NCBI RefSeq assembly: GCF_001577265.1 | Contig: NZ_CP014517.1 | Coordinates: forward strand, 921,001 to 985,000 | From: Variovorax sp. PAMC 28711 | GTDB taxonomy: Bacteria; Pseudomonadota; Gammaproteobacteria; Burkholderiales; Burkholderiaceae_C | Direction of reading: 5' to 3' | Length of the DNA stretch: 64,000 nt | Shown: one piece after another, positions 46,472-55,761 of the stretch | Position numbering within the stretch: the first letter of the stretch is position 1 | How the letters are laid out: every line of letters begins with the position of its first letter | Translations under genes and position numbers: made by a program | Notes under the pieces: generated by a model | The model's input: the letters and a program-made list of their open reading frames with translations, nothing else | The model's database searches: none | Told to the model about the DNA's origin: nothing

Positions 46472-47173
46472 TCACCAGCTCTCGGCGTAGGGGCGCAGCT
46501 CGGTCAGGAACGACCAGGCCGACCGCGGCTGATGGGCGACGTGCCAGGCCTCGTCTGCGATGTCCTGGGGGCGGATGAAGAAATTGTCATTGGCTTGCGG
46601 ATAGCGCTCACGCGTCCAAGGGACATCGATGACGGCGTCGATCAGAAGATAGGCCACGTGCACGCCCTTCGGGCCGAGCTCGCGCGCCATCGACTCGGCC
46701 AGGATGCGTTGCGCCGCCTTGGTCGGTGCGAAGCCCGCGAACTTGGCCTTGCCGCGCAACGCGGACGTGTTGCCGGTGGCCAGAATCGTCCCCTTGCCTT
46801 CCCGCTCCATGCCCGGCGCGGCCCACCTAGCCAGATGCAAGAACGCCATGACGTTGACCTGAAAGTTGCGTTGCAGAGCCGTCGGGTCTATGTCCTGGAA
46901 ACTGCCGAATGCGCCGCCCACGGCGTTGTGCATCACCACCTGAGGCATGCCCACGCGCGCCTCGATGTCTGCCAGCGCCTGAGCCAGCGCAGCCGGATCC
47001 GCCACATCGCACGGCACGCCCAGAGACGCCGGCAGCTCCTTTTCGAGGCCACGCAGGCGTTCGGCATTGCGTGCGAGCAGGGCCACCCTGTAGCCCCCAG
47101 CGTGGAAGCGGTGCGCCAGCGCAGTGCCTGTTCCCGGGCCCACGCCCGTGATCACTGCAAGTGGCTTGCTCAT
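46472..47173 (-). CDS. SDR-family oxidoreductase, first of two in the cassette
   Basis: A 233-residue atypical short-chain dehydrogenase. The cofactor motif is TGVGPGTGTALA; the NNAG motif is changed to HNAVGG, and the usual YXXXK is FAPTK, lacking the catalytic Tyr. It therefore may not be a normal reductase. The C-terminus (TELRPYAESW) resembles that of the second SDR (MDLRPYGERW), so the two are probably paralogues. Last gene of the cassette operon. Confidence 0.82.
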   Translation of the reverse strand: MSKPLAVITGVGPGTGTALAHRFHAGGYRVALLARNAERLRGLEKELPASLGVPCDVADPAALAQALADIEARVGMPQVVMHNAVGGAFGSFQDIDPTALQRNFQVNVMAFLHLARWAAPGMEREGKGTILATGNTSALRGKAKFAGFAPTKAAQRILAESMARELGPKGVHVAYLLIDAVIDVPWTRERYPQANDNFFIRPQDIADEAWHVAHQPRSAWSFLTELRPYAESW

Positions 47174-47760
47174 GGCTTGGACGCCAAGTGTTGACGCAGG
47201 AAGTCGAGCCGGTCGTTGCCGAAGTACATCGCTGCCCCAACGACGAAGCTAGGTGCACCGAAGACGCCAAGCTCGGCCGCTTCGGCGCTGCGTGTATTCA
47301 AGTCCGAATCGGTGGCGGGGTCGTCCATCAGCCCCTCTAGGGCGTGGCCGTCGAGCCCTGCAGCCGCGAGCACGGCTGCCACATCCTCGACCCCTTCAAG
47401 GGCCGTGTTGTCGCGCCAGAAGGCGTTGAAGAGGGCTTCAGCTGCGATCGCGGATCCTTGTTCGCGCTCAAGACCGGCTGCAAGGGTGGCGCGCAGCAGG
47501 CGCCGCGTGTCGATGTGGGCCGCCCGCGCATGGCGTACCAACCGCACTTGGTAGTGTGTCGCCCAGCGCAGCAGGTCGGTCCTCACATAGCGGTTCTTGG
47601 CGGCGCAGACGACCGAGGTCGGCACATTGCCTGTGCGCTGCATCACGTCGACGATGTCGAATGGCTTGAAGCGTGCGCGCCCCGCCAAAGTACGGAACTG
47701 CGTGAAGGCCAGGTAGCTGTAGGGACTGCGGTAGTCAAAGTAGAAGTCGAATGGCGTCAT
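47170..47760 (-). CDS. HCCA isomerase/DsbA-like (kappa GST) protein, copy 1
   Basis: A 196-residue thioredoxin-fold protein of the 2-hydroxychromene-2-carboxylate isomerase family, which uses glutathione to isomerise ring-cleavage products of aromatics. The active-site serine lies in FDYRSPYSYLA; GVFGAPSFVVG is the cis-Pro region. It overlaps the SDR gene after it by 4 bases (ATGA). The substrate is unknown. Confidence 0.85.
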   Translation of the reverse strand: MTPFDFYFDYRSPYSYLAFTQFRTLAGRARFKPFDIVDVMQRTGNVPTSVVCAAKNRYVRTDLLRWATHYQVRLVRHARAAHIDTRRLLRATLAAGLEREQGSAIAAEALFNAFWRDNTALEGVEDVAAVLAAAGLDGHALEGLMDDPATDSDLNTRSAEAAELGVFGAPSFVVGAAMYFGNDRLDFLRQHLASKP

Positions 47761-47809
47761 GTGCGCGGGTCTCTGGAGGCGTAGAAAAGGTTGCGAACGA
47801 AGTTGCGAG

Positions 47810-48436
47810 TCATCCCTGGCGCCCTTCTTTTTGCTGACGCAGGATCTCGTCTTCGACGGCGCCCAATCGGTCCTTGCCGAAGAACAACTGATCCCCGATG
47901 AAGAAGCTTGGCGACCCGAATGCACCGCGTTCAAACGCGTGCTGGGTGTGGGTCAGCAGTTGCGCCTTGATCTCCGCGTCCTGGGAAGCAGCGAGCAAGC
48001 CCCCAGCATCAAGGCCCGCCTGGGTCAGCACGTGGTGAATGACCGCGTCGTCGGCCATGTCGAGTTCGCGCTCCCACATGCCCGTGTAAACCGCTTCGAC
48101 ATAGAGCGCGAAGCAACCGAGTTTCTGCGCGGCACAGGCGCCGCGCATGATCTTCAAGGTGTTCACCGGGAAGTACGGGTTGCGACGGAACTGGCTCAGT
48201 TCGTGGTGATCAATGAAGCGCCGTACTTCAAGCGCGTCGTAGGCCTGCTTGTTGGCGATCCCGGCGAAGGCCTCGGCCGGGGACCGGTTGTTGGCCAGCT
48301 TGAAGAGTCCGCCCAGCAAGATGGGAACGTACTCGAAGCGGACGCCGGTTCTTTGCTCGATCTGTGGCAGCACCCGGTGGCTCAGATAGGCGTTGGGGCT
48401 GCCGAAATCGAAAAGGAATTCTGCGCGCAGGGCCAT
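47810..48436 (-). CDS. HCCA isomerase/DsbA-like (kappa GST) protein, copy 2
   Basis: A 208-residue paralogue of the protein encoded downstream, with the active-site serine in FDFGSPNAYLS and the cis-Pro region GAFGSPSFFIGD. It ends 49 bases before copy 1 and starts 1 base after the stop of the second SDR gene. An SDR followed by an isomerase occurs twice in a mirrored order in this cassette. Confidence 0.87.
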   Translation of the reverse strand: MALRAEFLFDFGSPNAYLSHRVLPQIEQRTGVRFEYVPILLGGLFKLANNRSPAEAFAGIANKQAYDALEVRRFIDHHELSQFRRNPYFPVNTLKIMRGACAAQKLGCFALYVEAVYTGMWERELDMADDAVIHHVLTQAGLDAGGLLAASQDAEIKAQLLTHTQHAFERGAFGSPSFFIGDQLFFGKDRLGAVEDEILRQQKEGRQG

Positions 48437-48437
48437 G

Positions 48438-49190
48438 TCACCACCTCTCGCCGTAGGGGCGCAGGTCCATCTCGTGGGTCCATGCGTCGCGGGGTTGCAA
48501 GTGCAGATTCCAGTAGGTCTCGGCAATCGACTCCGGCCGCATCAGGTCGTCGGGCGCGAAGTCCTCGGCACCGGTTTTTTCCTTTCGACGCGCCCGGACC
48601 CACTCGGTATCGACGCCGGAGTCGATCACCAGATGCGCGACGTGGATGTTCTTCGGGCCCAGTTCGCGGGCCGCGCTCTGGGCCACGGCGCGCAGGCCGA
48701 ACTTGGCAGCGGCGAATGCCGAGTACCCCACGCCGCCGCGCAGTCCCGCCGTCGCGCCAGTGAGAAAGATGGCCCCCTGCTGCCGCGGCTCCATCAGCCG
48801 GGCCGCCTCTCGCGTGGTCAGGAATCCGGCGTAGCAGGCCATCTCCCAGACCTTGCGGAACACGCGTTCGCTGGTTTCGAGCAGCGGGAAGTTGACGTTG
48901 GCACCGATGTTGAAGACGCAGACCGCCAGGGGGGCGATCCGCTCGGCCTCGGCCAGGAAGGCGGTGACATCTTCTTCCTTGCGAGCATCCAGCGAGCGGC
49001 CGATGCAGCGCCCGCCCCGTGCCTCGATCTCCTGAACCAGCGGCTCGAGCTTCTCGCCGTTTCGTCGCCCGGCGACCACCGTGTAGCCGCCTGCGGCGAA
49101 GCGGCGTGCGATCGCCGCGCCGATGTAGTCGCCGGCGCCGACGATGGCGACGGTGCCCTTGTGCGCCGCAGCGCCTGTTTCATTGTTCAT
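48438..49190 (-). CDS. SDR-family oxidoreductase, second of two in the cassette
   Basis: A 250-residue atypical short-chain dehydrogenase. The cofactor motif is GAGDYIGAAIA; the NNAG position reads NIGANVN and the catalytic region GVGYSAFAAAKFG keeps a Lys but its Tyr is shifted. The C-terminus MDLRPYGERW matches the end of the first SDR. It overlaps the acyl-CoA ligase gene by 11 bases. Confidence 0.83.
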   Translation of the reverse strand: MNNETGAAAHKGTVAIVGAGDYIGAAIARRFAAGGYTVVAGRRNGEKLEPLVQEIEARGGRCIGRSLDARKEEDVTAFLAEAERIAPLAVCVFNIGANVNFPLLETSERVFRKVWEMACYAGFLTTREAARLMEPRQQGAIFLTGATAGLRGGVGYSAFAAAKFGLRAVAQSAARELGPKNIHVAHLVIDSGVDTEWVRARRKEKTGAEDFAPDDLMRPESIAETYWNLHLQPRDAWTHEMDLRPYGERW

Positions 49191-50727
49191 GGTGTGAGGC
49201 TTCCTTTGCGAGTTGGTGCTTGAGAATCTTTCCGGCCGATGTCGCGGGCAGCGTCTGCCGCACGATGACTTCGGTGGGGCGTTTGTAGGGGGCCAGATGC
49301 TGTGCGGCGAAGGCAGCGATGTCGTCCGCCCCCGCGCTTGCGCCCGCCCGCAACTGCACGAAGGCCACGACCTCCTCGTTGCCGGGGACCTTGCGGCCGA
49401 CGACCGCACAGACGGCCACGGCGGGGTGCGAGGTGAGGACGGCTTCCACCTCCGGGGGATAGACGTTGAAACCGGAGCGGATGATCAGTTCTTTCGTCCG
49501 GCCGACGATGTGCAGGTAGGGTCCGTCGAAGCGAGCCAGGTCTCCGGTGTTGAACCAGCCACTGCCGTCAACCACGGCGGCGGTCATTTCCGGCGCTTTG
49601 TAGTAGCCCAGCATCACGTTCGGTCCGCGCGCGTGCAACTCCCCGACACCATCGTCGCCAACCGGCGTCCCATCGGGTCCGCAAAGACGAACCTCGACGC
49701 CTGGAATGCACCGCCCCACGGTGGTGTCATGGCGAATATCGTCGGAGCGCGTGATGGCAATCGTCGGTGAGCATTCCGTGATGCCATAACCGTTGTCCAG
49801 CGGCAGGCCGAAGGCCGCTTCGACCGCCGTCTTCAACGAGGCGTCGAGTGGCGCCCCGGCGACGCCGATCGTGCGCAGGTCGGGGCACGCCACCGACCCG
49901 GACGATGCTTCCAGCAGGCGCTGGTACATCGTGGGCACCCCCTGCAGGCGGGTGATGCCGCGCGTGCTCAACGCGGACAGTGTGGCCGCCGCGTCGAACC
50001 GCGGAACGAGATCCAGCGAGGCACCGCACATCAGGGTGCCGAGCAGCACGGAAGAGAACCCGACGATGTGGGACATGGGCAGCACGCCATAGATCCGGTC
50101 GTCCGGACGCACATCTCGCAGCATGCCGCCGATGGCCGCCGTGAACAGGATGCTGTGATGGCTCAGCATCACCCCCTTCGGTGCACCGGTCGTGCCCGAG
50201 GTGTAGATCAGCGCGCCGACCTGTTGGGTTCCGGCGCTGGATACCGGCTCAACGCTGGCATCGGCATCGAGCGGCCCGACGCTCAGCGTGCCGATCCACG
50301 GCAGGCCCTGCACTGAGGCGCCGCATCTCGCTGCATGCGCGGCGGCCTCGACGGAGATCTCGCTGGTGAACAGCTGCAGGCGCGCACCGCTGTGCGTACG
50401 AATCGCATCGACCTCGCGGGCGCTGAGCCGTGCATTGGCCACCAAGGGCCAGGCGTCGATGTCGCCGATCGAAAGGATCAGGACGGCCAGCGCCATGCTG
50501 TTCTCACCGACCACCATGACGCGGTCGCCAGCGCGCACGCCGTGCGATCTCAGCCATTCACCGACGGCGCTGATCGCCTCCGCCAGTTCTCCGTAGGTCA
50601 GGGAATGTTCGCCTTCCAACAGGGCGGGAGCGTCCGGCGTGCGATCCGCCCATGGGCGCACCACGTGCGACATGCGCGGCGGCAAGGATTGAATCCGATC
50701 GGCCAGGGTTGCGGAAAGGGCCTGCAT
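49180..50727 (-). CDS. AMP-forming acyl-CoA ligase (class I adenylate-forming enzyme)
   Basis: A 515-residue ligase that activates a carboxylic acid with ATP and CoA. Motifs are IYTSGTTGAPKGV (P-loop, near residue 174), NGYGITECSP, GWFNTGDLARFDG and the C-terminal catalytic Lys in TSAGKILKHQ. It is the first gene of the cassette, with an AGGAGAG ribosome site, facing the HxlR regulator gene. The acid substrate is unknown; an aromatic or branched acid would fit the isomerase-like genes downstream. Confidence 0.9.
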   Translation of the reverse strand: MQALSATLADRIQSLPPRMSHVVRPWADRTPDAPALLEGEHSLTYGELAEAISAVGEWLRSHGVRAGDRVMVVGENSMALAVLILSIGDIDAWPLVANARLSAREVDAIRTHSGARLQLFTSEISVEAAAHAARCGASVQGLPWIGTLSVGPLDADASVEPVSSAGTQQVGALIYTSGTTGAPKGVMLSHHSILFTAAIGGMLRDVRPDDRIYGVLPMSHIVGFSSVLLGTLMCGASLDLVPRFDAAATLSALSTRGITRLQGVPTMYQRLLEASSGSVACPDLRTIGVAGAPLDASLKTAVEAAFGLPLDNGYGITECSPTIAITRSDDIRHDTTVGRCIPGVEVRLCGPDGTPVGDDGVGELHARGPNVMLGYYKAPEMTAAVVDGSGWFNTGDLARFDGPYLHIVGRTKELIIRSGFNVYPPEVEAVLTSHPAVAVCAVVGRKVPGNEEVVAFVQLRAGASAGADDIAAFAAQHLAPYKRPTEVIVRQTLPATSAGKILKHQLAKEASHHEQ

Positions 50728-50750
50728 TCTGGTCTCTCCTAAGTTTATTA

Positions 50751-50782
50751 TTTGAACTGACTGGCGCCACAGTACGTTTGAA
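50751..50782. promoter_or_regulatory. TTTGAA direct repeat in the divergent region of the cassette
   Basis: TTTGAA occurs at 50751-50756 and 50777-50782, 26 bases apart, in the 85-base gap between the CoA ligase and hxlR-type genes. The second copy is part of GTTTGAAATCTAAAC, an interrupted inverted repeat. Spacing and place suit a site for the divergent HxlR-family regulator. Confidence 0.4.
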
Positions 50783-50812
50783 ATCTAAACCCGTCAAGAG
50801 TAGATTCGCGGT

Positions 50813-51262
50813 ATGAAATGGAATGATCTGGATCAGGAGCGCTGCTCCGTTGCACGCACCGTGTCAGTCATCGGAGACCGTTGGACGCTGCTGGTGCTGC
50901 GCGACTGCTTCCTCGGGGTGCGGCGCTTCGAGGACTTTCAGCAACGGCTGGACATCTCGCGGCCCACGCTGGGAGACCGGCTGCGCAAGCTGGTCGAAGC
51001 CGGTGTTTTGAAGAAGGTGGCCTACCAGGATGCGCCGCCCCGCCACGAGTACCGCTTGACGCCGATGGGCATGGACCTGCACCCCATCTTGATGGCGGTC
51101 GTGCACTGGGGTGACGTTCACATGGCGGGCACGTCGGGGCGTCCGCTCCTGCACAGGCACGTCGGCTGCGGCCACCATTTCCACCCCGTCACCGTCTGCT
51201 CCGAATGCCTAGCGCCGGTCAAGGCAAAGGATGTAGAGGTCGAGCGGGGTCCGGGCGCCTAA
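50813..51262 (+). CDS. HxlR-family transcriptional regulator
   Basis: A 149-residue winged-helix regulator. The family signature is complete: CSVARTVSVIGDRWTLLVLRD near the N-terminus (core GDRWTLLVLRD), FEDFQQRLDISRPTLGDRL and RHEYRLTPMGMDL. A C-terminal extension (HRHVGCGHHFHPVTVC, then SEC) has four Cys/His groups that could bind a metal. Its divergent position makes it the likely regulator of the ligase-SDR-isomerase operon. Confidence 0.9.
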   Translation: MKWNDLDQERCSVARTVSVIGDRWTLLVLRDCFLGVRRFEDFQQRLDISRPTLGDRLRKLVEAGVLKKVAYQDAPPRHEYRLTPMGMDLHPILMAVVHWGDVHMAGTSGRPLLHRHVGCGHHFHPVTVCSECLAPVKAKDVEVERGPGA

Positions 51263-51287
51263 CGCTCAGCAGAGAAGCTGGCGGCGG

Positions 51288-51437
51288 GTGAGGCCCAACA
51301 CGAGTGCGCAGACCCGCTACCGACACCGCCCGTGGGTGTGCAAGCCTGCCGTCGTCACGCCCGACCACCTACCGCAGCAGTTCACAGTGGCCGGACCCAA
51401 TCCGTACTGGGTGACCGACATCACCTACATCCGCACC
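51288..51437 (+). pseudogene. Fragment of an IS3-family transposase (OrfB)
   Basis: The frame reads TPDHLPQQFTVAGPNPYW then VTDITYIRT, which matches the start of the DDE integrase core in IS3-family OrfB (the Asp of VTDITYI is the first catalytic residue). Everything before and after is missing, so only about 50 codons remain. The other parts of the 410-base gap 51263-51673 show no gene, apart from the metG promoter near its end. Confidence 0.65.
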
Positions 51438-51574
51438 CCATGTCGACGCGCGAGTCAGTGCCGTCACTGCTGCAGTCGCCGCAAGCCGAGATGGCCTGCT
51501 CGCCAAGCCTCTCTTCGGCGCCGAACCGCGATGGATGCACAAGAGGGATCGAATTCGGGCCTGCGCCCAGCCAG

Positions 51575-51601
51575 TTGCCTGCGCCCTCCTCCACCTAAAA
51601 T
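51575..51601 (+). promoter_or_regulatory. Probable sigma-70 promoter of metG
   Basis: TTGCCT (51575-51580) and TAAAAT (51596-51601) are separated by 15 bases, slightly short. The -10 box is 73 bases upstream of the metG start. Confidence 0.5.
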
Positions 51602-51673
51602 GCCCTTCAGCTCGCCCGATCACGCGCCTTCCCGCGGCCCGCGAGACCCTTCTCCCTGAAAGCGCCCTTCCTC

Positions 51674-53797
51674 ATGTCCGCCCAGCGAAAGCTCTTCGTC
51701 ACCACCGCCCTGCCGTACGCCAACGGCAACTTCCACATCGGCCACATCATGGAATACATCCAGGCCGACATTTGGGTGAGGTTCCAGCGGATGAACGGGG
51801 CGGAGGTCAACTTCGTCGGCGCGGACGACGCGCACGGCGCGCCGATCATGATCGCGGCCGAAAAAGCGGGCAAGACGCCGCAGCAGTTCGTCGCGGACAT
51901 CGCCGCCGGCCGCAAGCCGTACCTCGACGGCTTCCACATCGCATTCGACAACTGGCATTCGACCGACGCACCGGAGAACCACGACCTGGCGCGGCAGATT
52001 TACCGCGACCTCAAGGCCAACGACCTGATCGAGACGCGCACGATCGAACAGTTCTTCGATCCTGAAAAGTCGATGTTCCTGCCCGACCGCTTCATCAAGG
52101 GCCAGTGCCCGCGCTGCCACAGCAAGGACCAGTACGGCGACAACTGCGAGGTGTGCGGCGCCGTCTACGCGCCGACCGACCTCATCAACCCCTACTCGGC
52201 GCTGTCGGGCGCCCAGCCGGTGCTGAAGAGCTCGGAGCACTTTTTCTTCAAGCTGTCGGACCCGCGCTGCGTGAGTTTTCTGCAAGAGTGGACGCAGAAC
52301 GGCCAGCATGTGCAGCCCGAGGTGGCGCGCAAGGTGAAGGAATGGTTTGGCTCGCGCGAAAGCGCCGACGGCACCACCAGCGAAGGCCTGGGCGACTGGG
52401 ACATCAGCCGTGACGCGCCCTACTTCGGCATCGAGATTCCCGATGCGCCGGGCAAGTATTTCTACGTGTGGCTCGATGCGCCGGTGGGCTACCTCGCCTC
52501 GCTCAAGAACCTGCTGGACAAGCGCTGCATCGAACTGGGCGGCGATGGCATCTCGTACACCGAGTACATGGCCGACCCGGAATTGGAGCAGGTGCACTTC
52601 ATCGGCAAGGACATCGTCACCTTCCACACGCTGTTCTGGCCCGCGATGCTCAAGTTCAGCGGCCGAAAGACGCCCGACAAGATCTGCGTGCACGGCTTCC
52701 TCACCGTGAACAATGGCGAGAAGATGAGCAAGAGCCGCGGCACCGGCCTCGACCCGCTCAAGTACCTCGGCCTCGGCCTCAATGCCGAATGGCTGCGCTA
52801 CTACCTGGCCGCCAAGCTCAACGGCAAGAACGAGGACATCGACTTCAACGCCGACGATTTCGTCGCGCGGGTGAACAGCGACCTGGTCGGCAAGTACATC
52901 AACATCGCGAGCCGCGCAGCGGGCTTCATCGGCAAGCGTTTCGCGGGCCAGCTCGGTGCGGTGACGGCTGACGGCGCTGCGCTGCTGGCCGACCTGCGCG
53001 CCGAGGCCGACAACATTCGCGCGATGTATGAAGCGCGCGACACCGCCCGCGCGCTGCGCGAAACCATGGCGCTGGCCGACCGCGTGAACGAGTACGTCGA
53101 TGCCAACAAGCCGTGGGAACTCGCCAAGAAGGAGGGCATGGAAGCGCGGCTGCACGATGTCTGCACCGTGTGCATCGAAGCCTTCCGCCTGCTCACTCTC
53201 TACCTGAAGCCGGTGATGCCGGTGCTGGCCGCGAACGTCGAGGCGTTCCTGAAAGTGGCGCCGCTCCAGTGGAGCGATGCCGCCACCGCCCTCTTCGCGG
53301 GCCACACGATCGGCGACTACAAGCACCTGATGCAGCGCGTCGACCCCAAGGTGCTCGCGCAATTGTTCGAGCCGAGCGAGGCGGCACTGGCTGCGCAAGC
53401 TGCCATCGAACCGACCACTGCCGACGTCGCATTGCCTGGCGGCGAGGCGATCGCGCCCACCATCACGATCGATGATTTCGTGAAGATCGATTTGCGCCTC
53501 GCGAAGATCGTCGCCTGCGAAAAAGTCGAAGGCTCGACCAAGCTGCTGCGCCTGACGCTCGACGCCGGCGAAGGCCGCGAGCGCAACGTCTTCAGCGGCA
53601 TCGCCTCGGCCTACCAGCCGGACCAACTGGTCGGCAAGCTCACGGTGCTGGTCGCCAACCTCGCGCCGCGCAAGATGAAGTTCGGCATCAGCGAAGGCAT
53701 GGTGCTGGCGGCCAGCCACGCCGATGAAAAGGCGAACCCCGGCATCCACGTGCTCGAACCCTGGCCGGGCGCGACGCCGGGGATGCGGGTGCGTTGA
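51674..53797 (+). CDS. metG: Methionyl-tRNA synthetase
   Basis: A 707-residue class I aminoacyl-tRNA synthetase that charges tRNA-Met. The HIGH motif is FHIGHIMEY near residue 22, the zinc knuckle is [18 protein letters not shown] near residue 144, and the KMSKS loop is EKMSKSRGT near residue 352. A C-terminal EMAP-like tRNA-binding domain ([14 protein letters not shown] onward) makes it the dimeric long form, as in E. coli. Confidence 0.98.
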   Translation: MSAQRKLFVTTALPYANGNFHIGHIMEYIQADIWVRFQRMNGAEVNFVGADDAHGAPIMIAAEKAGKTPQQFVADIAAGRKPYLDGFHIAFDNWHSTDAPENHDLARQIYRDLKANDLIETRTIEQFFDPEKSMFLPDRFIKGQCPRCHSKDQYGDNCEVCGAVYAPTDLINPYSALSGAQPVLKSSEHFFFKLSDPRCVSFLQEWTQNGQHVQPEVARKVKEWFGSRESADGTTSEGLGDWDISRDAPYFGIEIPDAPGKYFYVWLDAPVGYLASLKNLLDKRCIELGGDGISYTEYMADPELEQVHFIGKDIVTFHTLFWPAMLKFSGRKTPDKICVHGFLTVNNGEKMSKSRGTGLDPLKYLGLGLNAEWLRYYLAAKLNGKNEDIDFNADDFVARVNSDLVGKYINIASRAAGFIGKRFAGQLGAVTADGAALLADLRAEADNIRAMYEARDTARALRETMALADRVNEYVDANKPWELAKKEGMEARLHDVCTVCIEAFRLLTLYLKPVMPVLAANVEAFLKVAPLQWSDAATALFAGHTIGDYKHLMQRVDPKVLAQLFEPSEAALAAQAAIEPTTADVALPGGEAIAPTITIDDFVKIDLRLAKIVACEKVEGSTKLLRLTLDAGEGRERNVFSGIASAYQPDQLVGKLTVLVANLAPRKMKFGISEGMVLAASHADEKANPGIHVLEPWPGATPGMRVR

Positions 53798-53822
53798 TCA
53801 CGTTTCACTGGAGTCTCACCTC

Positions 53823-54191
53823 ATGCCCCATCTCATCGTCGAACATTCCGCCAACCTGGGCGAGCTGCCGCTCGGCGACCTGCTGCCGGCGCTCAACCGA
53901 AGCCTGACAGGCAGCCCGGAAATCCTGAACGAGACCGACCTGAAAACGCGCTTCGTGACGATCGACCAGTTTCGCGTCGGCAATCAGGCCGGTGCACGCG
54001 GCTTCGTGCATGCGCAGTTGCGGCTGCTGTCGGGCCGCACGCCCGAGGCCAAGCACGACCTGAGCGAACGCATCGCCGTCGTGCTGCGGCAGTTCGTGCC
54101 GCGCCCGGCCGGCATGCTGGTGCAGCTCAGCGTCGAAGTGGTCGACATGGACCGTGGCAGCTACGTCAAGGAAAAGCTGCCGCTCGCCTGA
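53823..54191 (+). CDS. 5-carboxymethyl-2-hydroxymuconate isomerase-like protein
   Basis: A 122-residue protein of the tautomerase superfamily, CHMI type. After the initiator Met is removed Pro would be N-terminal (MPHLIVEHSANL), as required for the catalytic base. CHMI acts in homoprotocatechuate breakdown, but no other gene of that route is here, so the actual substrate is uncertain. It follows metG by 25 bases. Confidence 0.85.
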   Translation: MPHLIVEHSANLGELPLGDLLPALNRSLTGSPEILNETDLKTRFVTIDQFRVGNQAGARGFVHAQLRLLSGRTPEAKHDLSERIAVVLRQFVPRPAGMLVQLSVEVVDMDRGSYVKEKLPLA

Positions 54192-54206
54192 GCGCCGGCC
54201 ATCGCC

Positions 54207-54446
54207 ATGCCGAACAAAAATCGGTCCAAGGGTCGCGTCCGAACCACGGCCCTCTCGCGCATGGCGGCCGTCGTGGTCGCCAGCGTCGTCGTCAGCGGCT
54301 GCGCCGTGGTCAGTGTGGCGAGCACGGCCGTGAGCGTCGGGGTCGGCGTGGTCGGCCTGGGCGCGGACGCAGTCATCGGCACGGCACGCATCACCGGCAA
54401 GGCCGTTGGCGCGGCGGCCGATGCGGTGCTTCCGGGCAACGATTAG
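54207..54446 (+). CDS. Small lipoprotein
   Basis: A 79-residue protein with a basic N-terminus, a hydrophobic segment and the lipobox VVSGC near residue 31. The short mature part is rich in Val, Ala and Gly (SVGVGVVGLGADAV). It begins 15 bases after the isomerase gene. Role unknown. Confidence 0.65.
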   Translation: MPNKNRSKGRVRTTALSRMAAVVVASVVVSGCAVVSVASTAVSVGVGVVGLGADAVIGTARITGKAVGAAADAVLPGND

Positions 54447-54583
54447 CACCTTTCGGCCCGCTCAGGGCCAGCCGACGGCACACCGCGCGACGGCGTTAAA
54501 GTCGTTGAAGAAAAGGGAGTCGTCATGTTCGCATCAACGATTGCATTGGCTGTCGGCGCGCGTCCCACAACGTGAGGGGCCGC

Positions 54584-54961
54584 ATGTTTCTCAAAATCGC
54601 TCTGGTGGTTCTCGGCCTGGGTCTCGGCGCCTTGTGCGCGATTGCAAGTCTGGTGCTGGGAGGGATTGGGGAAGGATGGACGGCCGCATGGCCTTTTGGG
54701 CTCATGTCAATGGCGCTCTTTCCGCTGGCCTTCTGCAACCTGGCGAACCGCAAAAAGTGGGCGCGCGCCGGCAGCCTGTTCATGCTGGTCGTGGCCCTCG
54801 GCCTTGATCTCGCACTTTATGCCGCGACGATCAGCCAAGGCGTCCGGTTTTTCCAGCGAGAGCTTGCCGCGGGCTGGGCCTGGATCGGGCTTTGGTCGGT
54901 ATGGCAGATCGCTTTTCTGGCAACCGCCTGTCGCGCACCGGCGCGGCGCCCTTCCGAATAA
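54584..54961 (+). CDS. Hypothetical membrane protein
   Basis: A 125-residue protein with four predicted transmembrane helices (starting at about residues 3, 35, 64 and 96) and short loops. An ATG at 54584 follows GAGGGG; a GTG at 54572 would add four residues. No family is recognised. Confidence 0.6.
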   Translation: MFLKIALVVLGLGLGALCAIASLVLGGIGEGWTAAWPFGLMSMALFPLAFCNLANRKKWARAGSLFMLVVALGLDLALYAATISQGVRFFQRELAAGWAWIGLWSVWQIAFLATACRAPARRPSE

Positions 54962-55013
54962 CACCCGATGTCGCACCCGCTGTACCTCAACGGCTCTGCA
55001 CCTCCGGTGAGGA

Positions 55014-55514
55014 CTATTGCTTTTCAGCGCTGCGATCAGCCGTCGAGCCGCTGCGCACCACGCGCTGGTCGTCGTTCAGCACGGCGGTGAACACCATCGG
55101 TGAATTCGGCGGCTGCATCCAGCGCCAGTCCCATTCGGTTTCGTTCTTGAGCGTGTAGGGCGTGACTTTCGCGGGCTTGCCCAGCAGCTTGCGCAGGTCT
55201 TCCATCGCCATGCCGGGTTGCACCCTGGCAAAGTTCTCGGGCGTGAGCACCTGCCGCAACGCGCTCATCTTGCCGTCGGCGCCGATGGTGATCATGTAGT
55301 TCTTCTGTCCCTGGGGCTGCCGATTGAACTCCAGCACCCGCCCGTTCGGCGCGTCCCACACGTTTTCAGGCTCGCCGAAACGGGCCCGCACATCGGCCTC
55401 GGTCGACACGCCTTCTTCCAGCTCGCTGATGGCGTGGTTGTCGCAACCGGTCAGCCACAACAGCGTGCCGAGACAGGCCGCGGCCAGAAGCTGGCCCCCA
55501 ATTCGCTTGCGCAT
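55014..55514 (-). CDS. BamE-like outer-membrane lipoprotein
   Basis: A 166-residue lipoprotein. The signal peptide ends at the lipobox LTGC near residue 24. ISELEEGVSTEADVRARFGEP and FARVQPGMAMEDLRKLLGKP are two copies of the SmpA/OmlA (BamE) helix motif. It may belong to or resemble the outer-membrane assembly machinery; two repeats in one protein suggest a relative rather than BamE itself. Divergent from the DUF3460 gene. Confidence 0.8.
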   Translation of the reverse strand: MRKRIGGQLLAAACLGTLLWLTGCDNHAISELEEGVSTEADVRARFGEPENVWDAPNGRVLEFNRQPQGQKNYMITIGADGKMSALRQVLTPENFARVQPGMAMEDLRKLLGKPAKVTPYTLKNETEWDWRWMQPPNSPMVFTAVLNDDQRVVRSGSTADRSAEKQ

Positions 55515-55526
55515 GGCATCCCCCCG

Positions 55527-55532
55527 TAAAAT
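55527..55532 (+). promoter_or_regulatory. Probable -10 box before the DUF3460-scpA pair
   Basis: TAAAAT lies 22 bases before the DUF3460 start, in the 40-base divergent gap. TTGCGC at 55507-55512 is a possible -35 box with a short, 14-base spacer. Confidence 0.4.
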
Positions 55533-55554
55533 TCGCCCAACAAGGTTCCAGTCT

Positions 55555-55761
55555 ATGTCCATCTTCAATCGCCCCCACTACACCTCCGACGTCACGAACT
55601 TCATCGAGGAGCTGAAGGCAAAGAAGCCCACGCTCGAAGCCGAGCAACGCGCCGGCCGCGCCTTGCTGTGGGACAAGAACGTCGACCGCGGCCTGGCCGT
55701 GGAGTACGCCGAAGGCCACACGCCGCAGCAACCCTACGTGTACCAGACGCAAGTCAAGTAA
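55555..55761 (+). CDS. DUF3460 family protein
   Basis: A 68-residue protein (start MSIFNRPHYTSDVTNFI, conserved LLWDK near residue 38) of a small family found in Burkholderiales, often just upstream of segregation genes. It ends one base before scpA. Function is not known. Confidence 0.82.
   Translation: MSIFNRPHYTSDVTNFIEELKAKKPTLEAEQRAGRALLWDKNVDRGLAVEYAEGHTPQQPYVYQTQVK

Noticed and set aside
46472..51262. Catabolic cassette considered as a complete known aromatic pathway
   Set aside because: No ring dioxygenase, ring-cleavage enzyme or aldolase is present, so no named pathway can be assigned.
51620..53749. 709-residue minus-strand frame opposite metG
   Set aside because: metG has complete HIGH, zinc and KMSKS motifs; the reverse frame has none.
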